A DNA stretch of 64,000 nucleotides from JAOPZW01 sp963803375 (GTDB lineage Bacteria; Actinomycetota; Thermoleophilia; Solirubrobacterales; Solirubrobacteraceae). The position numbers were made by a program, and so were the translations under genes. The stretch is taken from assembly GCA_963803375.1 (NCBI GenBank), contig CAWDMB010000016.1, positions 214,145-278,144 on the forward strand. Direction: 5' to 3'. Positions 8,246-15,807 of this stretch are shown here, one piece after another; the stretch's first letter is position 1, and each line of letters opens with the position of its first letter. Under the pieces are notes generated by a model. That model worked only from the letters and a program-made list of their open reading frames with translations. It had not been told where the DNA came from and ran no database searches.

Positions 8246-8251
8246 TATGGT
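8246..8251 (+). promoter_or_regulatory. -10 box (TATGGT) before the secreted unknown protein
   Basis: TATGGT, 9-base spacer, ATG at 8261, no Shine-Dalgarno. A leaderless arrangement. Confidence 0.5.
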
Positions 8252-8260
8252 TCGCGCCGC

Positions 8261-9226
8261 ATGGGGACGAACCGGATCGCGCTGCGCCGCCGCAGGCGCG
8301 CGATTCGCCGCCGGCGCCTGATCGCGCTCGGGGTCGTCGCGGCGGGCGCGACGCTCGCCGGCGCCGCCGTCGGCGCCGGCGGAGACGGCTCCGACGACGG
8401 CGGACCGGGGACGCAGGCCAAGCGCCCCGAGCCGCCCCCGCCGCCGGAGCTGCCGCGCGGCGGGCGCACGATCTTCCCGCGCTACCGGGTCGTCGCCTTC
8501 TACGGCGCGCCGCAGGACGCCGGGCTCGGCGCGCTCGGCATCGGCTCGCCCGACCGCGCCGCGGAGCGGCTCGTCGCCCAGGGCCGGCGCTATGCGCGCC
8601 CGGGCCGGCCGGTGCTCGAGGCCATGGAGCTCATCGTCACGGTCGCCAACCGCGACCCGGCGACCGACGGCCTCTACCGCAGCCGGCAGAGCGACGCCGT
8701 CGTGCGCCGCTATCTGCGCGCGGCCCGGCGCCACAAGATGCTGCTCGTCCTCGACATCCAGCCCGGCCACGCGGACTTCCTCGACGAGGCCCGCCACCTG
8801 CGTCGCTGTCTGCGCGAGCCCGACGTCGGGATCGCGCTCGATCCCGAGTGGCACACGCCGGGCGTCGTCCCGGGCACCGCGATCGGGTCGGTCGACGCGG
8901 CGAAGGTCAACGCGGTGGCCGACTACGTGGCGGGGATCGTGCGCCGCCACCGCCTGCCCCAGAAGCTCTTCATCGTCCATCAGTTCACGGCGGACATGAT
9001 CCAGGGCAAGGACGGGGTCAAGCGGCCGCGCGGCCTGGCGATGACGATGAACGTCGACGGCTTCGGGACCCGCCCGGACAAGGTCTCCAAGTACCGCCAG
9101 TTCACGCACGACGGCACGCGCTACTACAACGGCTACAAGCTCTTCTACCGGGAGGACACCGGGCTCATGAAGCCGCGCCAGGTCCTCCGGCTGCGCCCGC
9201 CGCCCGACCTCGTGGTCTACGAGTAG
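8261..9226 (+). CDS. Membrane-anchored or secreted protein of unknown function
   Basis: A 321-aa protein with an unusually Arg-rich start (RRRRRAIRRRR), a hydrophobic helix at about residues 22-42 (signal peptide or anchor), an acidic/Gly/Pro linker (residues 43-65), and a globular domain from about 72 onward (FPRYRVVAFYGAPQDAGLGALG). That domain alternates hydrophobic strands and helices (ELIVTVANRD, KMLLVLDIQPGHADF, VGIALDPEWH, KLFIVHQFTADMI, LAMTMNVDGFG), suggesting a TIM-barrel hydrolase-like fold. This is inference from pattern only; no family is recognised. It is a single gene with its own promoter, convergent with accA. Confidence 0.7.
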   Translation: MGTNRIALRRRRRAIRRRRLIALGVVAAGATLAGAAVGAGGDGSDDGGPGTQAKRPEPPPPPELPRGGRTIFPRYRVVAFYGAPQDAGLGALGIGSPDRAAERLVAQGRRYARPGRPVLEAMELIVTVANRDPATDGLYRSRQSDAVVRRYLRAARRHKMLLVLDIQPGHADFLDEARHLRRCLREPDVGIALDPEWHTPGVVPGTAIGSVDAAKVNAVADYVAGIVRRHRLPQKLFIVHQFTADMIQGKDGVKRPRGLAMTMNVDGFGTRPDKVSKYRQFTHDGTRYYNGYKLFYREDTGLMKPRQVLRLRPPPDLVVYE

Positions 9227-9248
9227 CCGGTCACGCCGTCGCGCGCCC

Positions 9249-9272
9249 GGCGCCGAGGCCGGTCTCGGCGCC
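9249..9272. terminator. Hairpin between convergent genes
   Basis: A perfect 9-bp GC stem, GGCGCCGAG (9249-9257) with CTCGGCGCC (9264-9272), loop GCCGGT, placed in the 68-base gap between two gene ends. It can serve both strands. No T-tract. Confidence 0.55.
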
Positions 9273-9294
9273 CGGCGCAGCGGGCGCGCGAGCC

Positions 9295-11085
9295 TCAGCC
9301 TTCGCCGCGGATCAGCGCGATCGTCGCGCCCGTGGTGATCGGGTCGCCCTCCTTGACCGCCAGCTCGGCGATGACCCCCGCCTTGTGGGCCGTGATCTCG
9401 TTCTCCATCTTCATCGCCTCGATGATGCAGACGAGCTGGCCCTCCTCGACGGTCTGGCCGGCCTCGACGAGGACCTTCCAGAGGTTGCCCTGCAGCGGGG
9501 AGACGAGCTCGTCCGCGCCGCCCGTGGAGGCGCCCGCGGCGCGCTGCGGGCGGCGCGGCGCCGGGCGCCCCGCGGTCGCCGCCGCCGCCGCGCCGTTGGC
9601 CGCGAGGGCGCCGGTCGCCGGCGGGCCGATGACCTTGACGTCGAAGCGCCGGCCGGAGACCTCGACGGTGTAGTCCTGCTCGACCTGGGCATCGTCCTCG
9701 TCGCCGTCGGCGGGCGCGGCGGGCGCCGGGAAGGCCAGCGCCTTGAGCCAGTCGCGGTCCTCGAGCAGGTCGCGGCACGTCTCGCCGCGGGTCCACTGCT
9801 CGGTGCTCAGCAGCGCGACGTGGAACGGCAGCAGCGTCTTGAGCCCGCCGATCTCGAACTCCGCGAGCGCGCGCAGCATCCGCCGCGTCGCCTGCTCGCG
9901 GTCGCCGTCCCACACGATCAGCTTGGCGACCATCGGGTCGTACATCGGCGAGACCTCGTCGCCGGCGCGCACGCCGGAGTCGACGCGGACCCCGGGGCCC
10001 GCCGGCTCGCGATACCCCGTGATCGTCCCCGGCGCGGGGGCGAAGCGCTTCGAGGCGTCTTCGGCGTTGATCCGGCATTCGATCGCGTGGCCGCGCAGCA
10101 CGACGTCCTCCTGGGCGACCGAGAGCGGCTCGCCGGCGGCGGCGCGGATGCCCTCCTTGACGATGTCCACGCCGGTCGTCATCTCGCTCACGCAGTGCTC
10201 GACCTGCACGCGGGTGTTCATCTCCAGGAAGAAGTACTCGCCGTCGGTCAGCAGGCCCTCGATCGTCCCGGCGCCGACGTAGCCGACGGCCTGCGCGGCG
10301 TCGACGCCGATGCGGCCGATGCGCTGGCGCAGCGCCGCGTCGACGGCCGGGGCCGGCGATTCCTCGATCAGCTTCTGGTGGCGGCGCTGGATCGAGCAGT
10401 CGCGCTCGCCGAGGTGGATGACGTGGCCGTGGCGGTCGCCGAGGACCTGCACCTCGACGTGGCGCGGGTCGGGCAGGTAGCGCTCGAGGTACACGGTCGC
10501 GTCGGAGAAGAACTTGTCGCCCTCGCGGGCGGCGCCATCGAAGGCCGCCTCGAGCTCGCCGGGCTCCAGCGCGACGCGAAAGCCCTTGCCGCCGCCGCCG
10601 CCCGCCGCCTTCACCGCCACGGGGAAGCCGATCTCGTCGGTGGCGATGCGCATCGCGTCGTCGAAGGTGTCGACCGCGTCGGTCGTGCCGGGCACGATCG
10701 GCACGCCGGCGGCCCGCATCAGCTCGCGGGCGCGGGTCTTCGAGCCCATGGCCTCGATCGCCGACGCCGGCGGCCCGATGAAGGCGATCCCGGCCTCCTC
10801 GCACGCACGCGCGAAGGCGGCGTTCTCGGCCAGGAAGCCGTAGCCGGGATGGATCGCCTCGGCGCCCGACTCGCGCGCGACGTCGAGCAGGCGCGCGACG
10901 TTGAGATAGCTCTGGGCCGCCGGGGCCGGGCCGAGCAGGTAGGCCTCGTCGGCCCGCGCGACATGGAGCGCGCCCCGGTCGAGCTCGGAGTAGACGGCGA
11001 CCGGCTGGACGCCGAGCTCCTCGAGCGCGCGGATCACGCGCACCGCGATCTCCCCGCGGTTGGCGACCACGACCTTCGAGAACAT
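9295..11085 (-). CDS. accA: Acyl-CoA carboxylase alpha subunit (biotin carboxylase fused to BCCP)
   Basis: A 596-aa fusion. Residues 1-445 are biotin carboxylase: KVVVANRGEIAVRVIRA at the N terminus, HPGYGFLAENAAFA, the ATP-grasp loop KAAGGGGGKGF, EVQVLGDRHG, ERDCSIQRRHQKLIEE and FLEMNTRVQVEH. A Pro/Ala-rich linker around 505-525 leads to a biotinyl domain with EAMKMEN near the C terminus, whose lysine carries biotin. This is the actinobacterial AccA1/AccA3 type, which pairs with carboxyltransferase (AccD) and epsilon subunits to carboxylate acetyl- or propionyl-CoA; matching genes are at 25180 and 23856. Confidence 0.93.
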   Translation of the reverse strand: MFSKVVVANRGEIAVRVIRALEELGVQPVAVYSELDRGALHVARADEAYLLGPAPAAQSYLNVARLLDVARESGAEAIHPGYGFLAENAAFARACEEAGIAFIGPPASAIEAMGSKTRARELMRAAGVPIVPGTTDAVDTFDDAMRIATDEIGFPVAVKAAGGGGGKGFRVALEPGELEAAFDGAAREGDKFFSDATVYLERYLPDPRHVEVQVLGDRHGHVIHLGERDCSIQRRHQKLIEESPAPAVDAALRQRIGRIGVDAAQAVGYVGAGTIEGLLTDGEYFFLEMNTRVQVEHCVSEMTTGVDIVKEGIRAAAGEPLSVAQEDVVLRGHAIECRINAEDASKRFAPAPGTITGYREPAGPGVRVDSGVRAGDEVSPMYDPMVAKLIVWDGDREQATRRMLRALAEFEIGGLKTLLPFHVALLSTEQWTRGETCRDLLEDRDWLKALAFPAPAAPADGDEDDAQVEQDYTVEVSGRRFDVKVIGPPATGALAANGAAAAATAGRPAPRRPQRAAGASTGGADELVSPLQGNLWKVLVEAGQTVEEGQLVCIIEAMKMENEITAHKAGVIAELAVKEGDPITTGATIALIRGEG

Positions 11086-11091
11086 GGCCAG

Positions 11092-11097
11092 AGCCTA
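11092..11097 (-). promoter_or_regulatory. -10 box (TAGGCT) of accA
   Basis: TAGGCT, 6-base spacer, ATG at 11085 on the minus strand; leaderless arrangement. Confidence 0.5.
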
Positions 11098-11164
11098 GTT
11101 GAGGGTGACCGGCCGGGGCCCGGCGATCGGCCTGCGCCGAGTCCCGGCGACCGTCGCCCATGCC

Positions 11165-12397
11165 TCAGGCCGCGATCATGCCCGCGGCCACCGTGTCGTT
11201 CGTGGCCTCGTCGATGAGGATGAACGAGCCCGTGGCGCGGTTCACGGCGTAGGGATCGAACGCGAGCGGGCGCGACGTGCGCAGGCGCACGCGGCCGATG
11301 TCGTTGAGCCCGAGCCCCTCCGGCGCGGGCTCGCGCTCGAGCGTCGCGACGTCGACGCGGTCCGCGACGGCCTCGACGATCGCGCGCGCCGTGTGGGCCG
11401 CGTGCTTGACGGCCAGCCGGGCGCCGGGCCGCAGCGGCGTCGAGGCCATCCAGCAGAGCTCGGCGTCGAGCTCGCGCGCGAGCGCGGGGCGGTCGCGCGG
11501 GCGGCAGACGAGGTCGCCGCGCGAGACGTCGAGGTCGTCGGCGAGCCGCAGCGTGACGCTCTGGGGGGCGACGGCCTCCACGAGCGGGCCGTCGAACGTC
11601 TCGACGGCCGCGACCGTCGTGGTGCGCCCGGCGGGGAGCACGACGACCTCGTCGCCGGGGCGTACGACGCCGCCGGCGAGCTGCCCGGCGTAGCCGCGCC
11701 CGTCGCGCCCGGCGTCGCGGATGACGTACTGGACGGGGAAGCGCAGCGCGTCGAGCGGACGGTCGTCCGCGATCCGGACGGTCTCGAGGTGCTCGAGCAG
11801 CGGCAGGCCGCCGTACCAGGCCAGCGCGTCCGAGCGCTCGACGACGTTGTCGCCGCGCAGCGCGCTGATCGGCACGAAGGCCACGTCGCGCGCGGCGAGG
11901 CGGCGGCTGAACGAGCAGAATTCGCGCACGATCGCATCGAAGCGCTCCTCGGAGAAGCCCACGAGGTCCATCTTGTTGACCGCGACCACGAGGTGACGGA
12001 TGCCGAGCAGCGAGGCGAGGAAGGCGTGGCGGCGCGTCTGGTCGACGACGCCGCGGCGGGCGTCGACGAGGATGACCGCGACGTCCGCCGTCGAGGCGCC
12101 GGTGACCATGTTGCGCGTGTACTCGACGTGGCCGGGGGTGTCGGCCAGGATGAAGCTGCGCCGCGGGGTGGCGAAGTAGCGGTAGGCGACGTCGATCGTG
12201 ATGCCCTGCTCGCGCTCGGCGCGCAGGCCGTCGGTCAGCCGCGCGAGGTCGAGCTGCCCGTCGGCGCCGTGGAGGTCGTCGAGCTGGTCGGCGAGGATCG
12301 CCTTGGCGTCGTGCAGCAGCCGGCCGATGAGCGTCGACTTGCCGTCGTCGACCGACCCGGCCGTGGCCAGTCGCAGCAGCGGGGCGTACTCAGAAAT
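11165..12397 (-). CDS. cysN: Sulfate adenylyltransferase, GTPase subunit (no APS-kinase domain)
   Basis: About 410 aa. With CysD it makes adenosine 5'-phosphosulfate from sulfate and ATP, driven by GTP hydrolysis. GTPase motifs are in order: AGSVDDGKST (P-loop), TIDVAYRYF, DTPGH, NKMD, then EF-Tu-like beta-barrel domains (FPVQYVIRDAGRDGRGYAG). It ends at the barrel and lacks the fused CysC kinase found in some actinobacteria. There is no ATG, GTG or TTG between the upstream in-frame stop and the P-loop. The likely start is ATT at 12397, six bases after AAGGTGG and overlapping the cysD stop by eight bases; a CTG at 12382 or 12379 is the alternative. Confidence 0.9.
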   Translation of the reverse strand: MSEYAPLLRLATAGSVDDGKSTLIGRLLHDAKAILADQLDDLHGADGQLDLARLTDGLRAEREQGITIDVAYRYFATPRRSFILADTPGHVEYTRNMVTGASTADVAVILVDARRGVVDQTRRHAFLASLLGIRHLVVAVNKMDLVGFSEERFDAIVREFCSFSRRLAARDVAFVPISALRGDNVVERSDALAWYGGLPLLEHLETVRIADDRPLDALRFPVQYVIRDAGRDGRGYAGQLAGGVVRPGDEVVVLPAGRTTTVAAVETFDGPLVEAVAPQSVTLRLADDLDVSRGDLVCRPRDRPALARELDAELCWMASTPLRPGARLAVKHAAHTARAIVEAVADRVDVATLEREPAPEGLGLNDIGRVRLRTSRPLAFDPYAVNRATGSFILIDEATNDTVAAGMIAA

Positions 12398-13295
12398 ATC
12401 CGGCCACCTTGCGGTCCTCCATCGCCGCCTCGCTGACGCGGTCGTCCGCCCGCGTCTCGCCGCGCTCGGTCAGCGTGCTCGCGGCGATCTCGGCGACGAC
12501 GTCCTCGAGCGTCGCCGCCTCCGAGCGCACGGCGCCCGTGCAGCTCAGGTCGCCGACCGTGCGGTAGCGCACGGAGGCGGGGAACGGGCGCTCGCCGGCG
12601 AGGCGCTCGACGTGCGGCGAGGCCGCGAGCAGCATGCCGTCGCGGCGGAAGACCGCGCGCTCGTGGGCGAGGTAGATCGACGGCACCTCGAGGGCCTCGG
12701 CGAGGATGTACTGCCAGACGTCGAGCTCGGTCCAGTTGGACAGCGGGAAGACGCGGACGTGCTCGCCGCGACGCACGCGGCCGTTGTACAGGTTCCACGG
12801 CTCGGGGCGCTGACGGCGCGGGTCCCAGCCGCCGAAGTCGTCGCGGACGGAGAGGATGCGCTCCTTGGCGCGCGCGCGCTCCTCGTCGCGCCGCGCGCCG
12901 CCGAAGGCCGCGTCGAAGCCGTGCTCGGCGATCGCGTCGAGCAGCGTCGTCGTCTGCAGCCGGTTGCGCGAGGCGCGCGGGCCGGTCTCCTCGGCGACGC
13001 GCCCCGCGTCGATCGACGCCTGCACGGAGGCGACCAGGAGCCGCTCGCCGAGCTCGCCCACGCGCCGGTCGCGGAACGCGATCACCTCGCCGAAGTTGTG
13101 GCCCGTGTCCACGTGCAGAAGTGGGAACGGGAAGCGCCCGGGCCGGAACGCCTTCTCGGCCAGGCGCAGCAGGACGATCGAGTCCTTGCCGCCGCTGAAG
13201 AGCAGCACGGGACGCTCGAGCTCGGCGGCGACCTCCCGCATGACGTGGATCGCCTCGGACTCGAGCGCCTCGAGGTGGGTGAGCTCGCGCCTCAC
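12390..13295 (-). CDS. cysD: Sulfate adenylyltransferase, small subunit
   Basis: A 301-aa ATP-pyrophosphatase-fold subunit that adenylates sulfate. Seen: LLFSGGKDSIVLLRLAEKAF (PP-loop) around residues 25-45, HVDTGHNFGEVIAFRD, FGGARRDEERARAKERI, FPLSNWTELDVWQYI and VRYRTVGDLSCTGAV, all standard for CysD. Length matches the E. coli protein. GTG at 13295 is chosen because it overlaps the cysH stop by four bases (GTGA) and puts the PP-loop at its usual place. Third gene of the sir-cysH-cysD-cysN operon. Confidence 0.95.
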   Translation of the reverse strand: MRRELTHLEALESEAIHVMREVAAELERPVLLFSGGKDSIVLLRLAEKAFRPGRFPFPLLHVDTGHNFGEVIAFRDRRVGELGERLLVASVQASIDAGRVAEETGPRASRNRLQTTTLLDAIAEHGFDAAFGGARRDEERARAKERILSVRDDFGGWDPRRQRPEPWNLYNGRVRRGEHVRVFPLSNWTELDVWQYILAEALEVPSIYLAHERAVFRRDGMLLAASPHVERLAGERPFPASVRYRTVGDLSCTGAVRSEAATLEDVVAEIAASTLTERGETRADDRVSEAAMEDRKVAGYF

Positions 13296-13879
13296 GCGAC
13301 GACGTGCAGCCCGCACTCGGTCTTCTCGGACTGCGCCCAGCGCCCCTCGCGCCCGCTGCCCGGGCTCGTGCAGGGCGCGCAGCCGATCGAGTCGTAGCCG
13401 CGGTCGTGGAGCTCGTGGTAGGGCAGCTCGCGCTCGTGGATGCGCGCCCACAGCTCGGGCTCGCTCCACGCCGCCAGCGGGTTGTACTTCGCAATCGCGC
13501 GCCGCCCGTCCCACTCGACGAGCCGCGCGTGCGCGCGGGTGGGCGCCTGCTCGCGCCGGATCCCGGTGATCCACCCCTGCGCGCCGTCGAGGGCGCGCTG
13601 CAGCGCGGCGACCTTGGCCTCGCCGCAGCAGCGCTCGGCGCTCCATTCCCCCACGGCGTCCTGCACCTCGACCTCGACGCCGAAGCGCTCCTCGAAGGCC
13701 CGCCAGGCGCGCAGCGTCTCGGGGAAGAGCACGCCCGTGTCGATCGTCACGACGCGCGCGTGCGGGGCGATCCGCACGAGCTCGTCGAGGATCACCGACT
13801 CCTCCTTCTGGAACGAGCACAGCATCACGACCCGCTCGTGGCGGGCGGCGAGGGCGAGCGTCTGCGTCAGACCGCGCAC
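13292..13879 (-). CDS. cysH: Adenylylsulfate (APS) reductase, assimilatory, [4Fe-4S] type
   Basis: A 195-aa protein reducing APS to sulfite with thioredoxin. Seen: LCSFQKEES (PP-loop region), TIDTGVLFPET, the cysteine pair RCCGEAK and the later GCAPC. The CC...CxxC pattern ligates the iron-sulfur cluster and marks APS rather than PAPS reductases, consistent with no APS kinase domain on CysN. The catalytic ECGLH is at the C terminus. It is short for the family (usually 230-260 aa), with the N terminus trimmed. GTG start overlaps the sir stop by 13 bases. Confidence 0.9.
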   Translation of the reverse strand: MRGLTQTLALAARHERVVMLCSFQKEESVILDELVRIAPHARVVTIDTGVLFPETLRAWRAFEERFGVEVEVQDAVGEWSAERCCGEAKVAALQRALDGAQGWITGIRREQAPTRAHARLVEWDGRRAIAKYNPLAAWSEPELWARIHERELPYHELHDRGYDSIGCAPCTSPGSGREGRWAQSEKTECGLHVVA

Positions 13880-15678
13880 TCGCCCTCGCCCCGCTGGACG
13901 ACGAAGGGGACCTTGCGCTCCCAGTCGACGAAGTGCTCCATCGTCTGCAACCCGAACTCCACGGGCAGCGCGAGCTCGCGCACCTCGTCCTCGAAGGCCT
14001 TGGCCCCGACCCGCGCCGCGAAGGCGTTGAAGGGCTCGCCCTCCCCGCGGCCGCCCTCGTAGAGGCGGATCCAGCGCTCGACGGCCTCGGGCACGCGCTT
14101 GGCCGGCAGCCGGACCTTCAGCCGCTGCCCGTAGACGATCTCGCCGCCCTCGAAGTTGCCGGCGATATGGGCGACGTAGGCCGGCAGCGTGTGCTCGCCG
14201 ACCTTGATCGAGGCGCCGTAGAAGCCGATGTTCGCCACGTGGTGCTGGCTGCAGCCGTTCGGGCAGCCGCTCATCTTGATGTGGATGGCGCGGGTGAGCG
14301 GGTCGGTGAGCTCCATCGCGCGCACGCGCTCGGCCACCGCCGCGTTGAGGCCCATCGACGAGGTGATGCCGAGCTTGCACGAGTCGGTGCCCGGGCACGA
14401 GACCACGTCCTCGATCTCGTCGGCGCCCGCGCCGCCGAGCCCGAGCTCGCCCAGCGCGCGCCAGACCTCGTAGACGCTCTCGTCTCGCACCCAGCGCAGC
14501 AGCAGGTTCTGGTGCACGGTCGTGCGCACCCATCCGCCCGAGAAGCGCCGGGCGACGTCGGCGAGGGCGCGGAGCTGCTGCGGGCTGAGGTCGCCGCGCG
14601 GGATCTGCACCTGCACCGACGAGAAGCCGGGCTGGCGCTGGGCGCGCACGTTGGCGGAGCGGAAGCGCTCGAACTCGGCCCCGTCCCCGTTGGGGGCGGC
14701 GAAGGCGGCCGGCGCCGCGGGCGCCCGCTCCTCCTCGTCGACGTCGAAGCGCAGGCCGGCGACGTCGAAGTCGCGCTCGGCGACCCAGTCGCCGCGCAGC
14801 TCCTCGTCGACGAGCTCGCGGAACGCCTCGATGCCGACCTTGTCGACCATCACCTTCAGCCGGGCGCGGGCGCGGTTGACCCGCAGCCAGTCCTGGCGGT
14901 CGAAGATCCTGAAGACGGCCTCGGCGACCTTGAGGTACTCGCCGTCGTCGAGGCCGACGAACTCGTAGAGCGTCGGCGCGACGCGCGGCATGATCGAGGT
15001 GCCGCCGCCGACGCGGATCTCGACGCCGCGCTCGCCGTCGCGCTCGCGCGCGAGGAAGGCGATGTCGTGGATGCCGGTCAGCGCGCGGTCGGCCGGCGAG
15101 GCGTCGAAGGCCGTCTTGACCTTGCGCGGCATGAGCTGCGTCGTCGGGTGGCGCACGAAGTAGCGCACGTACGCGCCCGCGTAGGGCGTGAGGTCGAAGA
15201 GCTCGTCCGGCGCGACGCCGGCCCACGGGTCGCCCGTGACGTTGCGCACGGTGTTGCCGCAGCCCTCGCGGCTCGAGAGGCCGCTGTCGGAGATGATCCG
15301 GATGAACGCCGCCGCGTCGGGCAGCGGCATGTGGTGCACCTGGATGTTCTGGCGGGTGGTGATGTGGCCCTTGTTCAGGGGCGCGTAGCGCTCGATCGCC
15401 GCGGCGAAGGCCTCGAGCTGCTCGGGCGTCACGCCGCCCATCGGAAGCTTCACGCGGACCATCTGGACGTCGGCCTGGCGCTGGCCGTAGACGCCCTGCT
15501 TGAGGCGGAAGCCGACGAACTCGGTCTCGGGCGTGTCGCCGCGCATGAACGCGGCGGCCTCGGTGTCGAAGTCGTCGAACTCGCGCTCGAGGATCGGGAT
15601 GACGTGCCCCGGGACGTCCTCGACGACCTCGGGGTTCTCCAGCGAGCCGCGGCGGCCCTGGACGGTGGCGGGCTCCAT
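13867..15678 (-). CDS. sir: Ferredoxin-dependent sulfite reductase (nitrite/sulfite reductase family)
   Basis: About 603 aa. It reduces sulfite to sulfide with six electrons using siroheme and a [4Fe-4S] cluster. Two ferredoxin-like/siroheme repeats are visible, with GHITTRQNIQVHHM and GCGNTVRNVTGDP in the first half. Cluster ligands are in CPGTDSCKLG and SGCPNGCSQHH in the second half. First gene of an operon leading straight into cysH, cysD and cysN, which sets sulfite rather than nitrite as the likely substrate. ATG at 15678 is preferred over GTG at 15693 because TATATT lies exactly six bases before it. Confidence 0.92.
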   Translation of the reverse strand: MEPATVQGRRGSLENPEVVEDVPGHVIPILEREFDDFDTEAAAFMRGDTPETEFVGFRLKQGVYGQRQADVQMVRVKLPMGGVTPEQLEAFAAAIERYAPLNKGHITTRQNIQVHHMPLPDAAAFIRIISDSGLSSREGCGNTVRNVTGDPWAGVAPDELFDLTPYAGAYVRYFVRHPTTQLMPRKVKTAFDASPADRALTGIHDIAFLARERDGERGVEIRVGGGTSIMPRVAPTLYEFVGLDDGEYLKVAEAVFRIFDRQDWLRVNRARARLKVMVDKVGIEAFRELVDEELRGDWVAERDFDVAGLRFDVDEEERAPAAPAAFAAPNGDGAEFERFRSANVRAQRQPGFSSVQVQIPRGDLSPQQLRALADVARRFSGGWVRTTVHQNLLLRWVRDESVYEVWRALGELGLGGAGADEIEDVVSCPGTDSCKLGITSSMGLNAAVAERVRAMELTDPLTRAIHIKMSGCPNGCSQHHVANIGFYGASIKVGEHTLPAYVAHIAGNFEGGEIVYGQRLKVRLPAKRVPEAVERWIRLYEGGRGEGEPFNAFAARVGAKAFEDEVRELALPVEFGLQTMEHFVDWERKVPFVVQRGEGECAV

Positions 15679-15684
15679 CGGGGA

Positions 15685-15690
15685 AATATA
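15685..15690 (-). promoter_or_regulatory. -10 box (TATATT) of the sulfate-assimilation operon
   Basis: TATATT, 6-base spacer, ATG at 15678 on the minus strand. It lies in an AT-rich patch (15684-15700) flanked by GGGG/CCCC, which could also bind a regulator; no known operator is recognised. Confidence 0.55.
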
Positions 15691-15762
15691 CACATACCCC
15701 GACCGAGATTAGGTTGTTTGCTCGGCCGGGAACGATCGCGCGCCCTTGGCGTCCCCCTCATC

Positions 15763-15807
15763 ATGGCGTCGACGCGCAGCGACAAGGTCCCCGGGCCGAG
15801 CCGATGA
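15763..15807 (+). CDS. Possible 14-codon leader ORF
   Basis: ATG at 15763 opens a 14-residue reading frame (MASTRSDKVPGPSR) whose TGA overlaps the ATG of the following large gene (ATGA at 15804-15807), so its translation could be coupled to the next gene, which lacks a clear ribosome site. A TAGGTT box is 48 bases upstream (15710-15715). Support is only this arrangement. Confidence 0.35.
   Translation: MASTRSDKVPGPSR

Noticed and set aside
7930..11217. Very long plus-strand open frame across accA
   Set aside because: Composition is Arg/Ala/Gly-rich without motifs; it is the GC-rich complement of the well-supported accA. The same applies to long frames opposite sucCD, sir, the glycosyltransferases and others.
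12390..13820. Longer 476-aa version of cysD
   Set aside because: The first 175 residues are the out-of-frame reading of cysH; the GTG at 13295 gives a normal-length CysD.
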